Assembly: GCF_900109665.1 (NCBI RefSeq)
Contig: NZ_FOAO01000023.1
Location: forward strand, 1 to 64,000
Reading direction: 5' to 3'
Length of the DNA stretch: 64,000 nt
Origin: Blastococcus sp. DSM 46786
Lineage (GTDB): Bacteria > Actinomycetota > Actinomycetes > Mycobacteriales > Geodermatophilaceae
The position numbers and the translations under genes are program-made. The notes under the pieces were generated by a model. The model made no database searches. It was not told where the DNA came from and saw nothing but the letters and a program-made list of their open reading frames with translations. This document shows, piece by piece, positions 17,828-27,211 of the stretch (the stretch's first letter is position 1; the number at the start of each line of letters is the position of its first letter).

Positions 17828-19615
17828 TCAGGAGACGGGCGTGATGCGTCCCTCGCCGCCGAGGGGGTAGTCAGCAGCGCTGACGACGCCGCCGAGGTCC
17901 TCGACCAGGTAGGTCTCGAGCGCCTCCTGGTAGGTCACCGGCAGGACGGTGAAGGCGACCCCGTCGAAGGGGTAGCCGTCGCCGCCGCGGAGCAGGAAGT
18001 CGATCGTGGCGACCGAGATGGTCGTCAGGGCGCCGGTCGGCTCCCCGCCGTCCACCAGCACGGTCCCGTCGTCCAGGACCAGGTCGACGACCCGCGACCC
18101 GACCGGCTGGGTCACGTCGTAGGTCACCCGGTAACCGGCGGCCTGGGCGAACTGACCGGCCGCACCCGGCAGACCAGAGAGGCCGCGCTCGACGCCGGCG
18201 ATGAAGGTCTCGACCGGCATGGCCGGGGCGACACCGACGAAGTTGGAGAACGGCAGCACCGTGTAGGTGTCCAGCGCGGTGATCTCACCGGCCGGGATCA
18301 CCGCGGCGTTGCGGATGCCGCCGCCGTTCTGCAGCGCGACGACCGGAGGCGTGACGCCGGCGGCGGCCGCCTCCCGCTGGCCGGCGGCGAGCAGGGAGTC
18401 GGTCGCGAGGTTGCCGAGGTTGGTCTCCCGGCTGCGGACGTCGTCGCGGATGCCGTTGAGGTCGACCGCCGAGGTGGCCACCACCTGCTCGGCGAGGTCC
18501 GCGACGTACTGCTCCACCGGCCGGACGACCTGGCGGTTCACCGCGTAGTTCGGCGCGACGGCATCCGGGCCCTGGGCCGCGACCGGGATGACGCGCGAGA
18601 CGTCGTCGTGCACCGTCACGAGCTCGCCGGCCGCGTCGAAGGACACGACGAGGCGGCCCACGTAGCTGTAGAGCGCCGCCGTCGTGACGACGGGGACGAC
18701 CTCGCCGTCGGCGTCGGTCGGGGTCAGGGGGTAGGAGCCGTAGACGTCCGTGCCGTTGGGCACCAGCGGGTCGCCCTCGTCGGCGAGCAGCTCGTGCCCG
18801 CCGCCGCCGATGATGACGTCGACGCCGCTGAGCTCGGCGGCCAGGGTCAGCTCGTTGTCGATGTCCTGCAGGTGGGAGACCAGCACGACCTTGTCGACGC
18901 CGGCGGCCGCGAACGCGGCGGCCTGGGTGTTGGCGATCTCGGCGAGCGCGGGGTCGATCGTCACGTCTTCGGAGCTGGTGAGACGGGCGAGGTCGGGCGT
19001 GGTGAGCCCGATGAAACCGATCTTCTCCCCGCGCTCCTGGACGACGTGCGAGGTGACGATGGTGCCGTCGGCCACCCGGGCCAGCAGCGCCGGCTCGTCC
19101 TGGAAGCCGAGGTTGCTGGAGACGATCGTCGTCTGCGGGCGGATGTCACCGATCCACTCGGCGAAGAAGTCCGGGCCGAGGTCGAAGTCGTGGTTGCCCG
19201 GGATGGACACGTCGAAGCGTGCCGCGTTGAACGCGGTGGCGTCGTAGATCGGGCGCCGGGACTCCTCGCTGGCGGCCAGCTGGGGCCCGGGGAGGAAGTT
19301 GTCACCGGCCGAGACGGTGACGACGCCCCGCTTCTTCGCCGTCCCCTCGGCCCGCGGGCCGGTCAGAGCCAGGATCTGCTGCTGCCGGATCAGCTCGACG
19401 AAGCGGTCGGCCCCGCCGTAGGTGGCGCCGTCCTCGGTGGTGACGGGCAGCAGCGCGGACTCGAGGTCGTTGGCGTGCAGCAGCGTGAGGGTGAAGTCGG
19501 GACGGGGTTCCTGGGCGGGCGCGGCGGTGGCGGTCCCCGCCAGGGTGCCGCCGGCCAGGGTGGCCACGGCCACGGTCGCCACGACGGTGCCGCGGCGCAG
19601 GTGGGTCAGAGACAT
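17828..19615 (-). CDS. Secreted 5'-nucleotidase/UshA-like metallophosphatase
   Basis: A 595-residue exported protein with a Sec signal peptide (basic start, ATVAVATLAGGTLAGTATAAPA). The metallophosphatase domain (about 40-330) has VSAGDNFLPG, SIPGNHDFDLG and a GGGGHELL segment; the C-terminal nucleotidase domain (about 360-590) has LQNGGGIRNA and the LLRGGDGYPF substrate segment. The first metal motif reads LLHANDLES where most family members have N-D-x-H, so one metal ligand is replaced by Glu, and GGGGHE replaces GGHTH; this is a variant subgroup. Likely acts on extracellular nucleotides. ATG at 19615 with GGAGCGAC upstream. Divergent from a secreted nuclease, suggesting joint phosphate scavenging. 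Confidence 0.85.
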   Translation of the reverse strand: MSLTHLRRGTVVATVAVATLAGGTLAGTATAAPAQEPRPDFTLTLLHANDLESALLPVTTEDGATYGGADRFVELIRQQQILALTGPRAEGTAKKRGVVTVSAGDNFLPGPQLAASEESRRPIYDATAFNAARFDVSIPGNHDFDLGPDFFAEWIGDIRPQTTIVSSNLGFQDEPALLARVADGTIVTSHVVQERGEKIGFIGLTTPDLARLTSSEDVTIDPALAEIANTQAAAFAAAGVDKVVLVSHLQDIDNELTLAAELSGVDVIIGGGGHELLADEGDPLVPNGTDVYGSYPLTPTDADGEVVPVVTTAALYSYVGRLVVSFDAAGELVTVHDDVSRVIPVAAQGPDAVAPNYAVNRQVVRPVEQYVADLAEQVVATSAVDLNGIRDDVRSRETNLGNLATDSLLAAGQREAAAAGVTPPVVALQNGGGIRNAAVIPAGEITALDTYTVLPFSNFVGVAPAMPVETFIAGVERGLSGLPGAAGQFAQAAGYRVTYDVTQPVGSRVVDLVLDDGTVLVDGGEPTGALTTISVATIDFLLRGGDGYPFDGVAFTVLPVTYQEALETYLVEDLGGVVSAADYPLGGEGRITPVS

Positions 19616-19720
19616 GTCGCTCCGGGGTCGGTGGGTTCGGCCAGGGGAGCCTCACATCGAAGGGTGAACGGCGCGTAGCCATCGTGGAAAAGTGTGACAA
19701 GAAACACATACTGGGCGTCT

Positions 19721-19760
19721 GGTCACCGGGATGTCACCTTGCGTGGTTGGCCCCGTCACC
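19721..19760 (+). promoter_or_regulatory. PHO-box-like direct repeats
   Basis: GTCACC occurs at 19722, 19733 and 19755: the first two are 11 bp apart and the third is a further 22 bp away, so all are in 11-bp phase. Actinobacterial PhoP binds 11-bp direct repeats of the type G(G/T)TCAYY. The array overlaps the -35 of the nuclease gene and lies in the divergent region with the nucleotidase gene. PhoP control is inferred from motif and context. Confidence 0.5.
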
Positions 19761-19775
19761 CGATCGACCTACGGT
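19747..19775 (+). promoter_or_regulatory. Promoter of secreted nuclease gene
   Basis: TTGGCC (19747-19752), a 17-bp spacer and TACGGT (19770-19775) form a good vegetative-type promoter. The predicted start of transcription near 19782 leaves a leader of about 30 bases containing GGAAGGAC, the ribosome-binding site of the GTG at 19811. Confidence 0.6.
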
Positions 19776-19810
19776 CACGGCGTCTCCCCTCCGTCCGGAA
19801 GGACTTCTCC

Positions 19811-22435
19811 GTGCTCGTTCGCACCGGCGGTAGGCGCCTCCTCGCGCGCCGTACCGCCCTCGGCACCCTCGCCGCCTCCGTGGCCGTGGTGGGCCTGCCC
19901 GCCGTCGCCTCGGCGGCGCCACCCACCACGCCGTTCCTCTCCGAGATCCACTACGACAACGACGGCACCGACACCGGCGAGTTCGTCGAGGTCCACCTGC
20001 CCGCCGGCACCACGTCCGAGGGGCTGTCCGTCGTCCTCTACAACGGCAGCAACGGCGCGGTCTACGCGACGCTGCCCCTCCCGGTGGTCGATGCACCGGC
20101 CGGCGGGCCCGCAGTGGTCGTCGTCGAATCGGAGGGCGTCCAGAACGGCGCACCGGACGGCGTCGCGCTGGTGCGCGGCACCGAGGTGCTGGAGTTCCTC
20201 TCCTACGAGGGGTCCCTCACCGCCGCGGGCGGCCCGGCGGCCGGCCTGACCAGCACGGACATCGGCGTCTCCGAGGGCGGGTCGACGCCGGTGGGGCAGT
20301 CCCTGTCCCGGACCTACGACGCGGCGGCCGACGCCCTCGTGTGGAGCGGGCCGGCGCCCGCCAGCAAGGGCACCGTCAACCCCGCAGGCACCACCGACCC
20401 GGAGCCCGAGGAGCCGGTCGACGTCTGCGCGACCACGCCGACGCACGAGATCGGGTCTGTCCAGGGCGCGGGCGCGGAGTCCCCGCTCGCCGGCCAGCAG
20501 GTCACCGTCCGCGGCATCGTCGTCGGTGATCTGGAGGGCTTCGGCGGGTTCCACCTGCAGGACGCCGACGGCGACGGCGACGCCGCGACCTCCGACGGCG
20601 TCTTCGTGTTCAGCGACGTCGCGGTCGACCTCGGTGACACGGTCGCCGTCACCGGCCAGGCACAGGAGCGCTTCGGCCAGACCCAGATCGCGGCGCGCGA
20701 GGACGCCGCGGTCTGCGCCGAGGGCGCGGTCGCGGATCTGCCGGCGGCGACCCCTCTCGACCTGCCGGCCGGTGACGAGGACCGGGAACGGCTCGAGGGC
20801 ATGCTCGTCGCGCCGGTCGACACGCTGACCGTCAGCGAGGTCTTCGACCTGACCAGGTTCGGCGAGCTGACCCTGTCCGAGGGCGGCCTGCTGGTGCAGC
20901 CGACCGAGCTCGCCCGGCCCGGCACCGCCGAGGCCGAGGCGGTCGCGGCGGGGAACACGCTGCGCCGGATCGTGCTGGACGACGGCGTGAGCGAGCGGGT
21001 CACCGTCAGGACCGCGCCCTACCTCTCGCCGGAGACGCCCGTCCGGGTCGGTGACGAGCTCGAGCTGATCGAGCCGCTCGTCCTCGGCTACGGCTTCGAC
21101 CAGTGGCGGCTGCAGCCGGCCGACGGCACCGCCGACGGCGTCTTCGCGCCGCAGAACACCCGCCCGAAGGCCCCCGAGGCGGTGGGCGGCGACATCCAGG
21201 TCGCTGCGTTCAACGTGCTGAACTACTTCCTGACCTTCGAGGAGCCCGGTCGCGGTGCGCGCAGCGCCGAGCAGCTCGAGCTGCAGGCGGACAAGATCGT
21301 GCCGGCCATCGAGGCCCTCGGTGCCGAGGTCGTCACCCTCATGGAGATCGAGGACACCGACTCGACCGGCTACTCGCCCGGCGACGCCGACCGGGCGCTG
21401 GCCGACCTGGTGCGCCGCCTGAACGCGGCCGCAGGCTACGACAAGTGGGACCACGTCCCGCTGCCCGACGAGCTCTACGGCGTCGACCGCGACGTCATCC
21501 GCAACGGGATCATCTACCAGGACGACGTCGTCCTCCCGGTCGGCGACCCGGTGGGCCTGGTGGACGAGACGGTGTGGGACAACGCCCGCGAGCCGATCGC
21601 CCAGACCTTCGTGAAGGACGGCGACGCGTTCACCGTCGTGGCCAACCACTTCAAGTCCAAGAGCCCCGGTGAGCCGACCGGCGACAACGTGGACTCCGGC
21701 GACGGCCAGGGTGCCTGGAACGGCGACCGTGTCCGGCAGGCGGCGTCGCTGGCGCAGTTCGCCGCGGAGCTGCGGGAGTCCACCGGCGACCAGGACGTCG
21801 TGCTCATGGGCGACCTCAACGCCTACACCCAGGAGGACCCGATCCAGCTCCTCGAGGACGCCGGGTGGACCGACCTGGGGCTGCGCTTCGACGAGGGCTC
21901 GTACAGCTACGTGTTCGACGACATGTCGGGCTCCCTGGACCACGCGCTGGCCACGGCGGAGCTGACGGCGAAGATCACCGACGTCACGCACTGGAACATC
22001 AACGCGGTCGAGTCCTTCGCCTACCAGTACTACGGGGACCCGGCGCTGTACGCGGCGGACCCGTACCGGTCCAGCGACCACGACCCGCTGGTGCTCGGCA
22101 TCGACCTGGAGGAGCGCTGCCAGGGCCTGCTGCCCACCGTCCGGGGCACCGAGGGGAAGGACCTCCTCAGCGGCACGAACGGCCGGGACGTGATCATGGG
22201 CCTCGGCGGCGACGACGAGATCCGCGGGCGCAACGGTGACGACGTCGTCTGCGGTGGGGCCGGGAACGACCGCATCGCCGGTGAGAACGGCGCGGACGTG
22301 CTGTCCGGCGGCTTCGGCGACGACCGGCTGGACGGCGGGAACGGCAGCGACGTGCTCGTCGGCGGCCCGGGCACCGACCGGCTCGACCAGGGCCGCGGGC
22401 AGGGCACCGCGGAGCAGGACGGCGCCGAGTCCTGA
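19811..22435 (+). CDS. Secreted endonuclease with LTD, ExeM/NucH-type and RTX regions
   Basis: An 874-residue exported nuclease. A signal peptide with RR-LLARR start and AVASAAP cleavage region is followed by a lamin-tail-like domain (about 35-180, FLSEIHYDNDGTDTGEFVEV), an OB-fold region (about 205-450, VTVRGIVVGDLEGFGGFHLQ), an endonuclease/exonuclease/phosphatase domain (about 460-765) with AAFNVLNYF, VTLMEIEDTD, VVANHFKSK, MGDLNAYTQED and SSDHDPLVLG, and C-terminal calcium-binding RTX-like repeats (GGDDEIRGRNGDD, GGAGNDRIAGENG and similar). It resembles ExeM/NucH extracellular DNases. It would degrade extracellular DNA for phosphate. GTG at 19811 is supported by GGAAGGAC. Confidence 0.9.
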   Translation: MLVRTGGRRLLARRTALGTLAASVAVVGLPAVASAAPPTTPFLSEIHYDNDGTDTGEFVEVHLPAGTTSEGLSVVLYNGSNGAVYATLPLPVVDAPAGGPAVVVVESEGVQNGAPDGVALVRGTEVLEFLSYEGSLTAAGGPAAGLTSTDIGVSEGGSTPVGQSLSRTYDAAADALVWSGPAPASKGTVNPAGTTDPEPEEPVDVCATTPTHEIGSVQGAGAESPLAGQQVTVRGIVVGDLEGFGGFHLQDADGDGDAATSDGVFVFSDVAVDLGDTVAVTGQAQERFGQTQIAAREDAAVCAEGAVADLPAATPLDLPAGDEDRERLEGMLVAPVDTLTVSEVFDLTRFGELTLSEGGLLVQPTELARPGTAEAEAVAAGNTLRRIVLDDGVSERVTVRTAPYLSPETPVRVGDELELIEPLVLGYGFDQWRLQPADGTADGVFAPQNTRPKAPEAVGGDIQVAAFNVLNYFLTFEEPGRGARSAEQLELQADKIVPAIEALGAEVVTLMEIEDTDSTGYSPGDADRALADLVRRLNAAAGYDKWDHVPLPDELYGVDRDVIRNGIIYQDDVVLPVGDPVGLVDETVWDNAREPIAQTFVKDGDAFTVVANHFKSKSPGEPTGDNVDSGDGQGAWNGDRVRQAASLAQFAAELRESTGDQDVVLMGDLNAYTQEDPIQLLEDAGWTDLGLRFDEGSYSYVFDDMSGSLDHALATAELTAKITDVTHWNINAVESFAYQYYGDPALYAADPYRSSDHDPLVLGIDLEERCQGLLPTVRGTEGKDLLSGTNGRDVIMGLGGDDEIRGRNGDDVVCGGAGNDRIAGENGADVLSGGFGDDRLDGGNGSDVLVGGPGTDRLDQGRGQGTAEQDGAES

Positions 22436-22459
22436 CCTGACCGGCACCTGAGCGCGCAC

Positions 22460-22491
22460 CGGCGCGGCACCTCCGAGGAGGTGCCGCGCCG
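22460..22491. terminator. Convergent terminator hairpin
   Basis: A perfect 14-bp stem (22460-22473 with 22478-22491) closes on a CGAG tetraloop between the convergent nuclease and malQ stops. It is symmetrical and can serve both strands. Confidence 0.75.
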
Positions 22492-22507
22492 CGTGCGTCC
22501 CGGGCGG

Positions 22508-24337
22508 TCAGTCGCTGCCGACGCCCTCGGCGAGGGTGCGGGCCACGGTCTGGAGCAGCGGGTGCCCCGGCAGGTCCTCCACGAGGACGGGCAGCGGCAG
22601 CGACCAGTTGGGCCGGTCCCCGGCGCCGGGCATGTTCGGCCGGCGCTGCTCGCCGACCGCGTCGTCCAGCGTCGCCGAGAGCAGCATCGACGGCGCCGTG
22701 GCCAGCAGGGCGTGCGCCTGCTCCACCGCCTGCTCGACCGTCGCGTCGTCGGAGAGCCCCGGCAGGTGGGCCAGCAGCGAGCTGCGGCCGCGCTCGAGCT
22801 CCTCCTCGGTGCCGGTGCCGTGCTCCCGCTGCTCGTCGACGTCGGCCTCGGTCCAGAGGCCCGCCACGGTCGGCAGGTCGTGCGTGGTGATCGCGGCCAT
22901 CGCCTCGGCCGGCCACGCCGCGGGCTCGTCGTCCTCGAACCACAGCAGCCGGTAGGAGAGCAGGCCGTGCTCGGCCATCGCCTCCCGGACGCCGTCCTCC
23001 ACCGTGCCGAGGTCCTCCCCGACGACCAGGGCGCCGGCGCGGTGGCTCTCCAGCGCGACGATGTTCAGCAGGTCCTCCGCCGGATAGCGGACGTAGGCGC
23101 CGTCGGCCGCGCTGCCGCCGGCGGGGACCCACCACAGCCGGAACAGCCCCATGACGTGGTCGATCCGCAGCCCCCCGGCACCGGCCATGGTGGCCCGGAT
23201 GGACTGCACGAAGGGCCCGTAGTCGGCATCGCGCAGCCGCCAGGGGATCAGCGGCGGGGAGCCCCAGTCCTGGCCGGCCGAGTTGAACGCGTCCGGGGGC
23301 GCGCCGACGCTCACGCCGTCGGCCAGCACCTCCTGCCAGGTCCAGGCGTCGGCGCCGCCGCCGGCGAAGCCGATCGGCAGGTCCTGGATGACGGTCATCC
23401 CGGCGGCCGCGGCGGTGAGCTGCAGCTCCAGCGCCCACTGCAGCCAGGCGTGGAACGCCACCACCGCACCGTGCCGCTCGGCGTAGGCGGCGACGGCCGG
23501 CGCGTCGGGGCGGCGCAGCTCCTCGGGCCAGGTGTGCCAGTCGGCGCCGTGCTCCTCGGTGATCGCCGCCCACGTCGCCCACTCCTGCAGCGTGCGGCCC
23601 TGCTCCTCCCGCCAGCGGGTGAAGGCCTCCCCGCCGCCGTGGGCGAAGAAGATCCGCATGAGCACCTCGCGCTTGCGGGCCCAGACCGCGTCCCGGTCGA
23701 TCAGCGCTCCCTCGGACAGCGCCCGCCCGGCGTCGGCCTCGAGGTCGACGGTGTCGGCGCCGGGGACCTCGTCGACCCGCAGGTAGAGCGGGTTGCGGAA
23801 GCGCCGGGTGGCCGGCAGGTAGGGGCTCGCCTCCTGGGTGGCCAGGGGCGCGACCGCGTGCAGCGGGTTGATCAGCAGGAACCCGGCGCCCTGGTCGGCG
23901 GCCATCTGCCGGAGGGTGCGCAGGTCGCCGAGGTCCCCGATGCCCCAGCTCTCCCGGCTGCGGGTGGCGTACAGCTGCACCGCCCAGCCCCAGGCGCGGT
24001 CCTCGGGCAGCCAGCACCGCCCCGGGGAGACGATCAGCCGGCGACGCGGACCCTCGGGCGCCTGCAGCCAGTGGTAGCCGAGCGGGAAGTCCTGCGGCAG
24101 CTCGCCGTCGATGTGCCGCACCTCGCCGTCCTCGCAGACGACGTCGGCCTCGTCTACCTCCAGGGCGTCACCGGGGCGGGCGACGATCGGCGCCCGCTCC
24201 TCCAGGTCGGCCGGCGGCTCGCCGATGACGGCGCGCAGCTTCTCGATCGTCTCGTGGGCTACCTGGTGCTCCTCGTCCAGCGCGTCCAGCCAGCTGGCAT
24301 CGATGCCCCATCCGTCGGTCGTCGGCTTCGTCGTCAC
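22508..24337 (-). CDS. malQ: 4-alpha-glucanotransferase (amylomaltase)
   Basis: A 609-residue GH77 enzyme that transfers alpha-1,4-glucan segments in maltodextrin and glycogen metabolism. After an N-terminal extension of about 110 residues, the barrel shows RSRESWGIGDLGDLR, INPLHAVAP, SPYLPATRRFRNPLYL, VIQDLPIGF, the nucleophile Asp in GGLRIDHVMGLFRLWW, the acid/base Glu in VVGEDLGTV and ITTHDLPTVAGLW. All catalytic elements are present. GTG at 24337 has GAGGA upstream. The longer frame to 24772 is not supported. Divergent from a GGDEF-EAL gene. Confidence 0.93.
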   Translation of the reverse strand: MTTKPTTDGWGIDASWLDALDEEHQVAHETIEKLRAVIGEPPADLEERAPIVARPGDALEVDEADVVCEDGEVRHIDGELPQDFPLGYHWLQAPEGPRRRLIVSPGRCWLPEDRAWGWAVQLYATRSRESWGIGDLGDLRTLRQMAADQGAGFLLINPLHAVAPLATQEASPYLPATRRFRNPLYLRVDEVPGADTVDLEADAGRALSEGALIDRDAVWARKREVLMRIFFAHGGGEAFTRWREEQGRTLQEWATWAAITEEHGADWHTWPEELRRPDAPAVAAYAERHGAVVAFHAWLQWALELQLTAAAAGMTVIQDLPIGFAGGGADAWTWQEVLADGVSVGAPPDAFNSAGQDWGSPPLIPWRLRDADYGPFVQSIRATMAGAGGLRIDHVMGLFRLWWVPAGGSAADGAYVRYPAEDLLNIVALESHRAGALVVGEDLGTVEDGVREAMAEHGLLSYRLLWFEDDEPAAWPAEAMAAITTHDLPTVAGLWTEADVDEQREHGTGTEEELERGRSSLLAHLPGLSDDATVEQAVEQAHALLATAPSMLLSATLDDAVGEQRRPNMPGAGDRPNWSLPLPVLVEDLPGHPLLQTVARTLAEGVGSD

Positions 24338-24506
24338 CCCGCGATCCTCGCCGCGCGGGCCCCGGTGCGCAGCCGGGAGGGACGTGGTCCCGGTCTCGTC
24401 GCGGGCCGTCGCCGGTGTCACCCGTCGGGGGCGGGGCGCCGGTGGCGCGGCTTCAGCGGGGCCGCCCGTGCGCCGAGGACGTCCAGGACATCGGGAGGCG
24501 GTGGCG

Positions 24507-27161
24507 ATGGGCGACGTGGCCCGGCGGGTCTCCGGCCCACTCGTCCGCTGGGGTGGCGGGCTGGTCGCCGTGGGCGCGCTCGTCCGCGTGCACCTCGGGC
24601 TCGAGGGCACGCAGTGGGCCCTGGTCCTGTACCTGGCGGTCGTCCTCCTGGCCGCCGCCGTCGCATGGGCCGGGACCGGCCGGGGGCCCGGCCGTGCGGC
24701 CCGGGTGCTCATCGCCCTGGGCATCACGCTGTCGGTGGTGGGCGACCTCCTGTGGGAGGTCCTGCAGCGCAACGGGATGCCCGTCGACGTCTCGGTGGCC
24801 GACGTCGCCTACCTGGGCTCCTACGTGGCGCTCGCGGCGGCGCTCACCAGCATGGCCGGCGTCGCCGGGCAGAGCGCCCGCGACCGCTTCGACGGCTGGG
24901 TGGACGCGGTGGTGGTGTTCGTCGCCGTCCTCCTCGTCATGTGGGACCTGACGCTGGCCGAGACGCTCACCGACACCTCCCAGCCGATGCTCGCGCGGCT
25001 GGTGTGGGGGCTCTACCCCGCGCTGGACGCGGCGCTGATCGGGCTGGTGTTCCGGCTCGTCGCGGGCAACGGCCGGAACCGTGGCGCGCTCGCGGTCGCC
25101 GCCGGGGCCGGCTGCTGGCTGGCCGCCGACGTCGGCTACCTGCTCACCGCCGACCACGAGGCGCCACCGGCCCTGCTCAACTCGGGGTGGATGGTGGGTG
25201 CGGTGCTGCTCGCCGTGGCGGCCCGGAGCCGCACCGTCCGCCGCCCCGGGGCCGCGGCCTCGGAGCCCGAGCGCGCGGGGCTCGGCCGGCTGGCGGTCTG
25301 CCTGGCGGCGCTGCTCGTCCCCGCCGGCATCGAGCTGGTGCACGACCTGCGCGGTACCGAGCACACGCCGAAGTCCGTGTTCGGTGCCTCCCTGGTGCTG
25401 GTCGTGCTGGTCTTCGTCCGCACGGCGCGGCTGCTCCGGGCCGAGACCGAGGCGCGCGCGCTCGTCCGGGCGCAGGCCCGGCGCAACGCCGCGCTGGCCG
25501 CCCACTCGTCCGACGCCGTGGTCGTCGTCGAGCGGACCGGCCGGTTGCTGACCACCCCGGTGCAGCTGGCCGGCCTGCTCGACGTCGCGCTGCCCCCGGG
25601 ATCCGCCGTCGCCGACCTCGCCCGCGACGCCGGGATCGACCTCGCCGCCGCGCGGGCGGTGTTCGCCCGGGCCGTGGCCGCCGAGGGCGCGGTCGTCAGC
25701 GCCGAGCTGGCCCGCCGGTGCGGGGGAGATGAGCGCTGGCTCGGCGTGCGGCTGGTCGACCTCTCCGCCGATCCCGACGTCGGTGGGGTCGTGGTCCACG
25801 CCACCGACATCACCGAGCGCAAGCGCGCCGAGCAGACGATGGCCCACCAGGCCTTCCACGACGCGCTCACCGGGCTGGCGAACCGGACCCTGTTCACCGA
25901 GCGGGTCGAGCAGGCACTGCGGCACGACGCACGGCACGGCGGTACCGCGGCGGTGCTCTACCTGGACCTGGACGGGTTCAAGGCGGTCAACGACAGCCTG
26001 GGCCACCAGGCGGGCGACGTGCTGCTGCGCCGGGTGGCCGACCGGCTGGCCGCGACGGTGCGGGAGGGCGACACGCTCGCCCGCCTCGGGGGCGACGAGT
26101 TCGCCCTCCTGCTGGAGGAGACCGCCGGCCTGGAGGAGGCGCTCGCGGCCGGGCAGCGGGTGCTCGCCGCGCTCGCGCAGCCGGTGCTCGTCGAGCGGCA
26201 GCCCGTGTCGGTCTCCGGCAGCATCGGGATCGCCCTGGCCGACGCGGGGGCGACCAGCGACGCGCTCGTGCGGGACGCCGACATCGCCATGTACGCGGCG
26301 AAGACGGGCGGCCGTGCCCGCGTGGTCGTGTTCGACCCGGCGATGCGCGCCGCGGTGGTCGAGCAGCGGACGCTGGAGGCGCAGGTGCAGGGAGCCCTGG
26401 CGAACGGGAAGCTGTCGCTGGTGCACCAGCCGGTCGTCGACCTGGCCGACGGCCGGGTCGTGGGCTTCGAGGCGCTGCTGCGCTGGCACTCCCCGGTGCT
26501 CGGGAGCATCCCGCCCGACCGCTTCGTGCCGGTCGCCGAGGACCTGGGGCTGATCGAGGAGATCGGCGCGTGGGTGCTCGGGGAGGCGTGCGCGGCCGCC
26601 GCCGGCTGGCGCCGCCGGCACCCCGGCGCCCGGGACCTGACGATGGCGGTGAACGTCTCGGCGGTGCAGCTGGCCTCGCCCGACCTGGTGGAGCAGATCA
26701 CCGCGGCGCTCGCCGCCAGCGGGCTCCCGGCCGGGGCGCTCGTGCTCGAGGTGACGGAGACGGCGCTGGTGCGCGATCCCGAGGTCGCCGCCCGGCAGCT
26801 CGCCGCGCTGCGCGCCCTGGGCGTGCGTCTGGCGCTCGACGACTTCGGCACCGGGTACTCCTCGCTCAGCTACCTGCGCCAGTTCACCGTCGACGTCCTG
26901 AAGATCGACCGCTCGTTCATCGCCACGATCGACGGCGCGTCGCTGCCCCCGATCGTCCGGGGCCTGATCGACCTCGGCCGCACGCTGGACCTGGAGATCG
27001 TCGCCGAGGGCGTCGAGCTCGACCTCCAGCGCGAGCAGCTGCGCGCGGCCCGGTGCGACCTGGCCCAGGGGTACCTCTTCGCCGCGCCGCTGTCCGCCGA
27101 GGACGCCGAGCTGCTCCTGCTCGCGCCGACCGACCACGCCGCCGTGGCCGACGGGGCCTGA
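24507..27161 (+). CDS. Membrane GGDEF-EAL cyclic-di-GMP protein
   Basis: An 884-residue protein. Residues ~1-320 hold eight or more hydrophobic segments forming a membrane sensor; ~340-435 is a degenerate PAS-like region ending VVVHATDITERKRAEQ; ~440-610 is a diguanylate cyclase domain with an intact RLGGDEFALL active loop; ~620-875 is an EAL phosphodiesterase domain with FEALLRWHSP, NVSAVQLASP, TETALV, LDDFGTGYSSLSYL and EGVE. Both halves look catalytically competent, so it may make or break c-di-GMP; many such tandems act mainly as phosphodiesterases. ATG at 24507 with GGGAGG. Monocistronic in appearance. Confidence 0.92.
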   Translation: MGDVARRVSGPLVRWGGGLVAVGALVRVHLGLEGTQWALVLYLAVVLLAAAVAWAGTGRGPGRAARVLIALGITLSVVGDLLWEVLQRNGMPVDVSVADVAYLGSYVALAAALTSMAGVAGQSARDRFDGWVDAVVVFVAVLLVMWDLTLAETLTDTSQPMLARLVWGLYPALDAALIGLVFRLVAGNGRNRGALAVAAGAGCWLAADVGYLLTADHEAPPALLNSGWMVGAVLLAVAARSRTVRRPGAAASEPERAGLGRLAVCLAALLVPAGIELVHDLRGTEHTPKSVFGASLVLVVLVFVRTARLLRAETEARALVRAQARRNAALAAHSSDAVVVVERTGRLLTTPVQLAGLLDVALPPGSAVADLARDAGIDLAAARAVFARAVAAEGAVVSAELARRCGGDERWLGVRLVDLSADPDVGGVVVHATDITERKRAEQTMAHQAFHDALTGLANRTLFTERVEQALRHDARHGGTAAVLYLDLDGFKAVNDSLGHQAGDVLLRRVADRLAATVREGDTLARLGGDEFALLLEETAGLEEALAAGQRVLAALAQPVLVERQPVSVSGSIGIALADAGATSDALVRDADIAMYAAKTGGRARVVVFDPAMRAAVVEQRTLEAQVQGALANGKLSLVHQPVVDLADGRVVGFEALLRWHSPVLGSIPPDRFVPVAEDLGLIEEIGAWVLGEACAAAAGWRRRHPGARDLTMAVNVSAVQLASPDLVEQITAALAASGLPAGALVLEVTETALVRDPEVAARQLAALRALGVRLALDDFGTGYSSLSYLRQFTVDVLKIDRSFIATIDGASLPPIVRGLIDLGRTLDLEIVAEGVELDLQREQLRAARCDLAQGYLFAAPLSAEDAELLLLAPTDHAAVADGA

Positions 27162-27211
27162 CCCGTCCCTTCCGCATGGCCGACCCGCCGGTCCTGCGGT
27201 AGGCATCGGCC

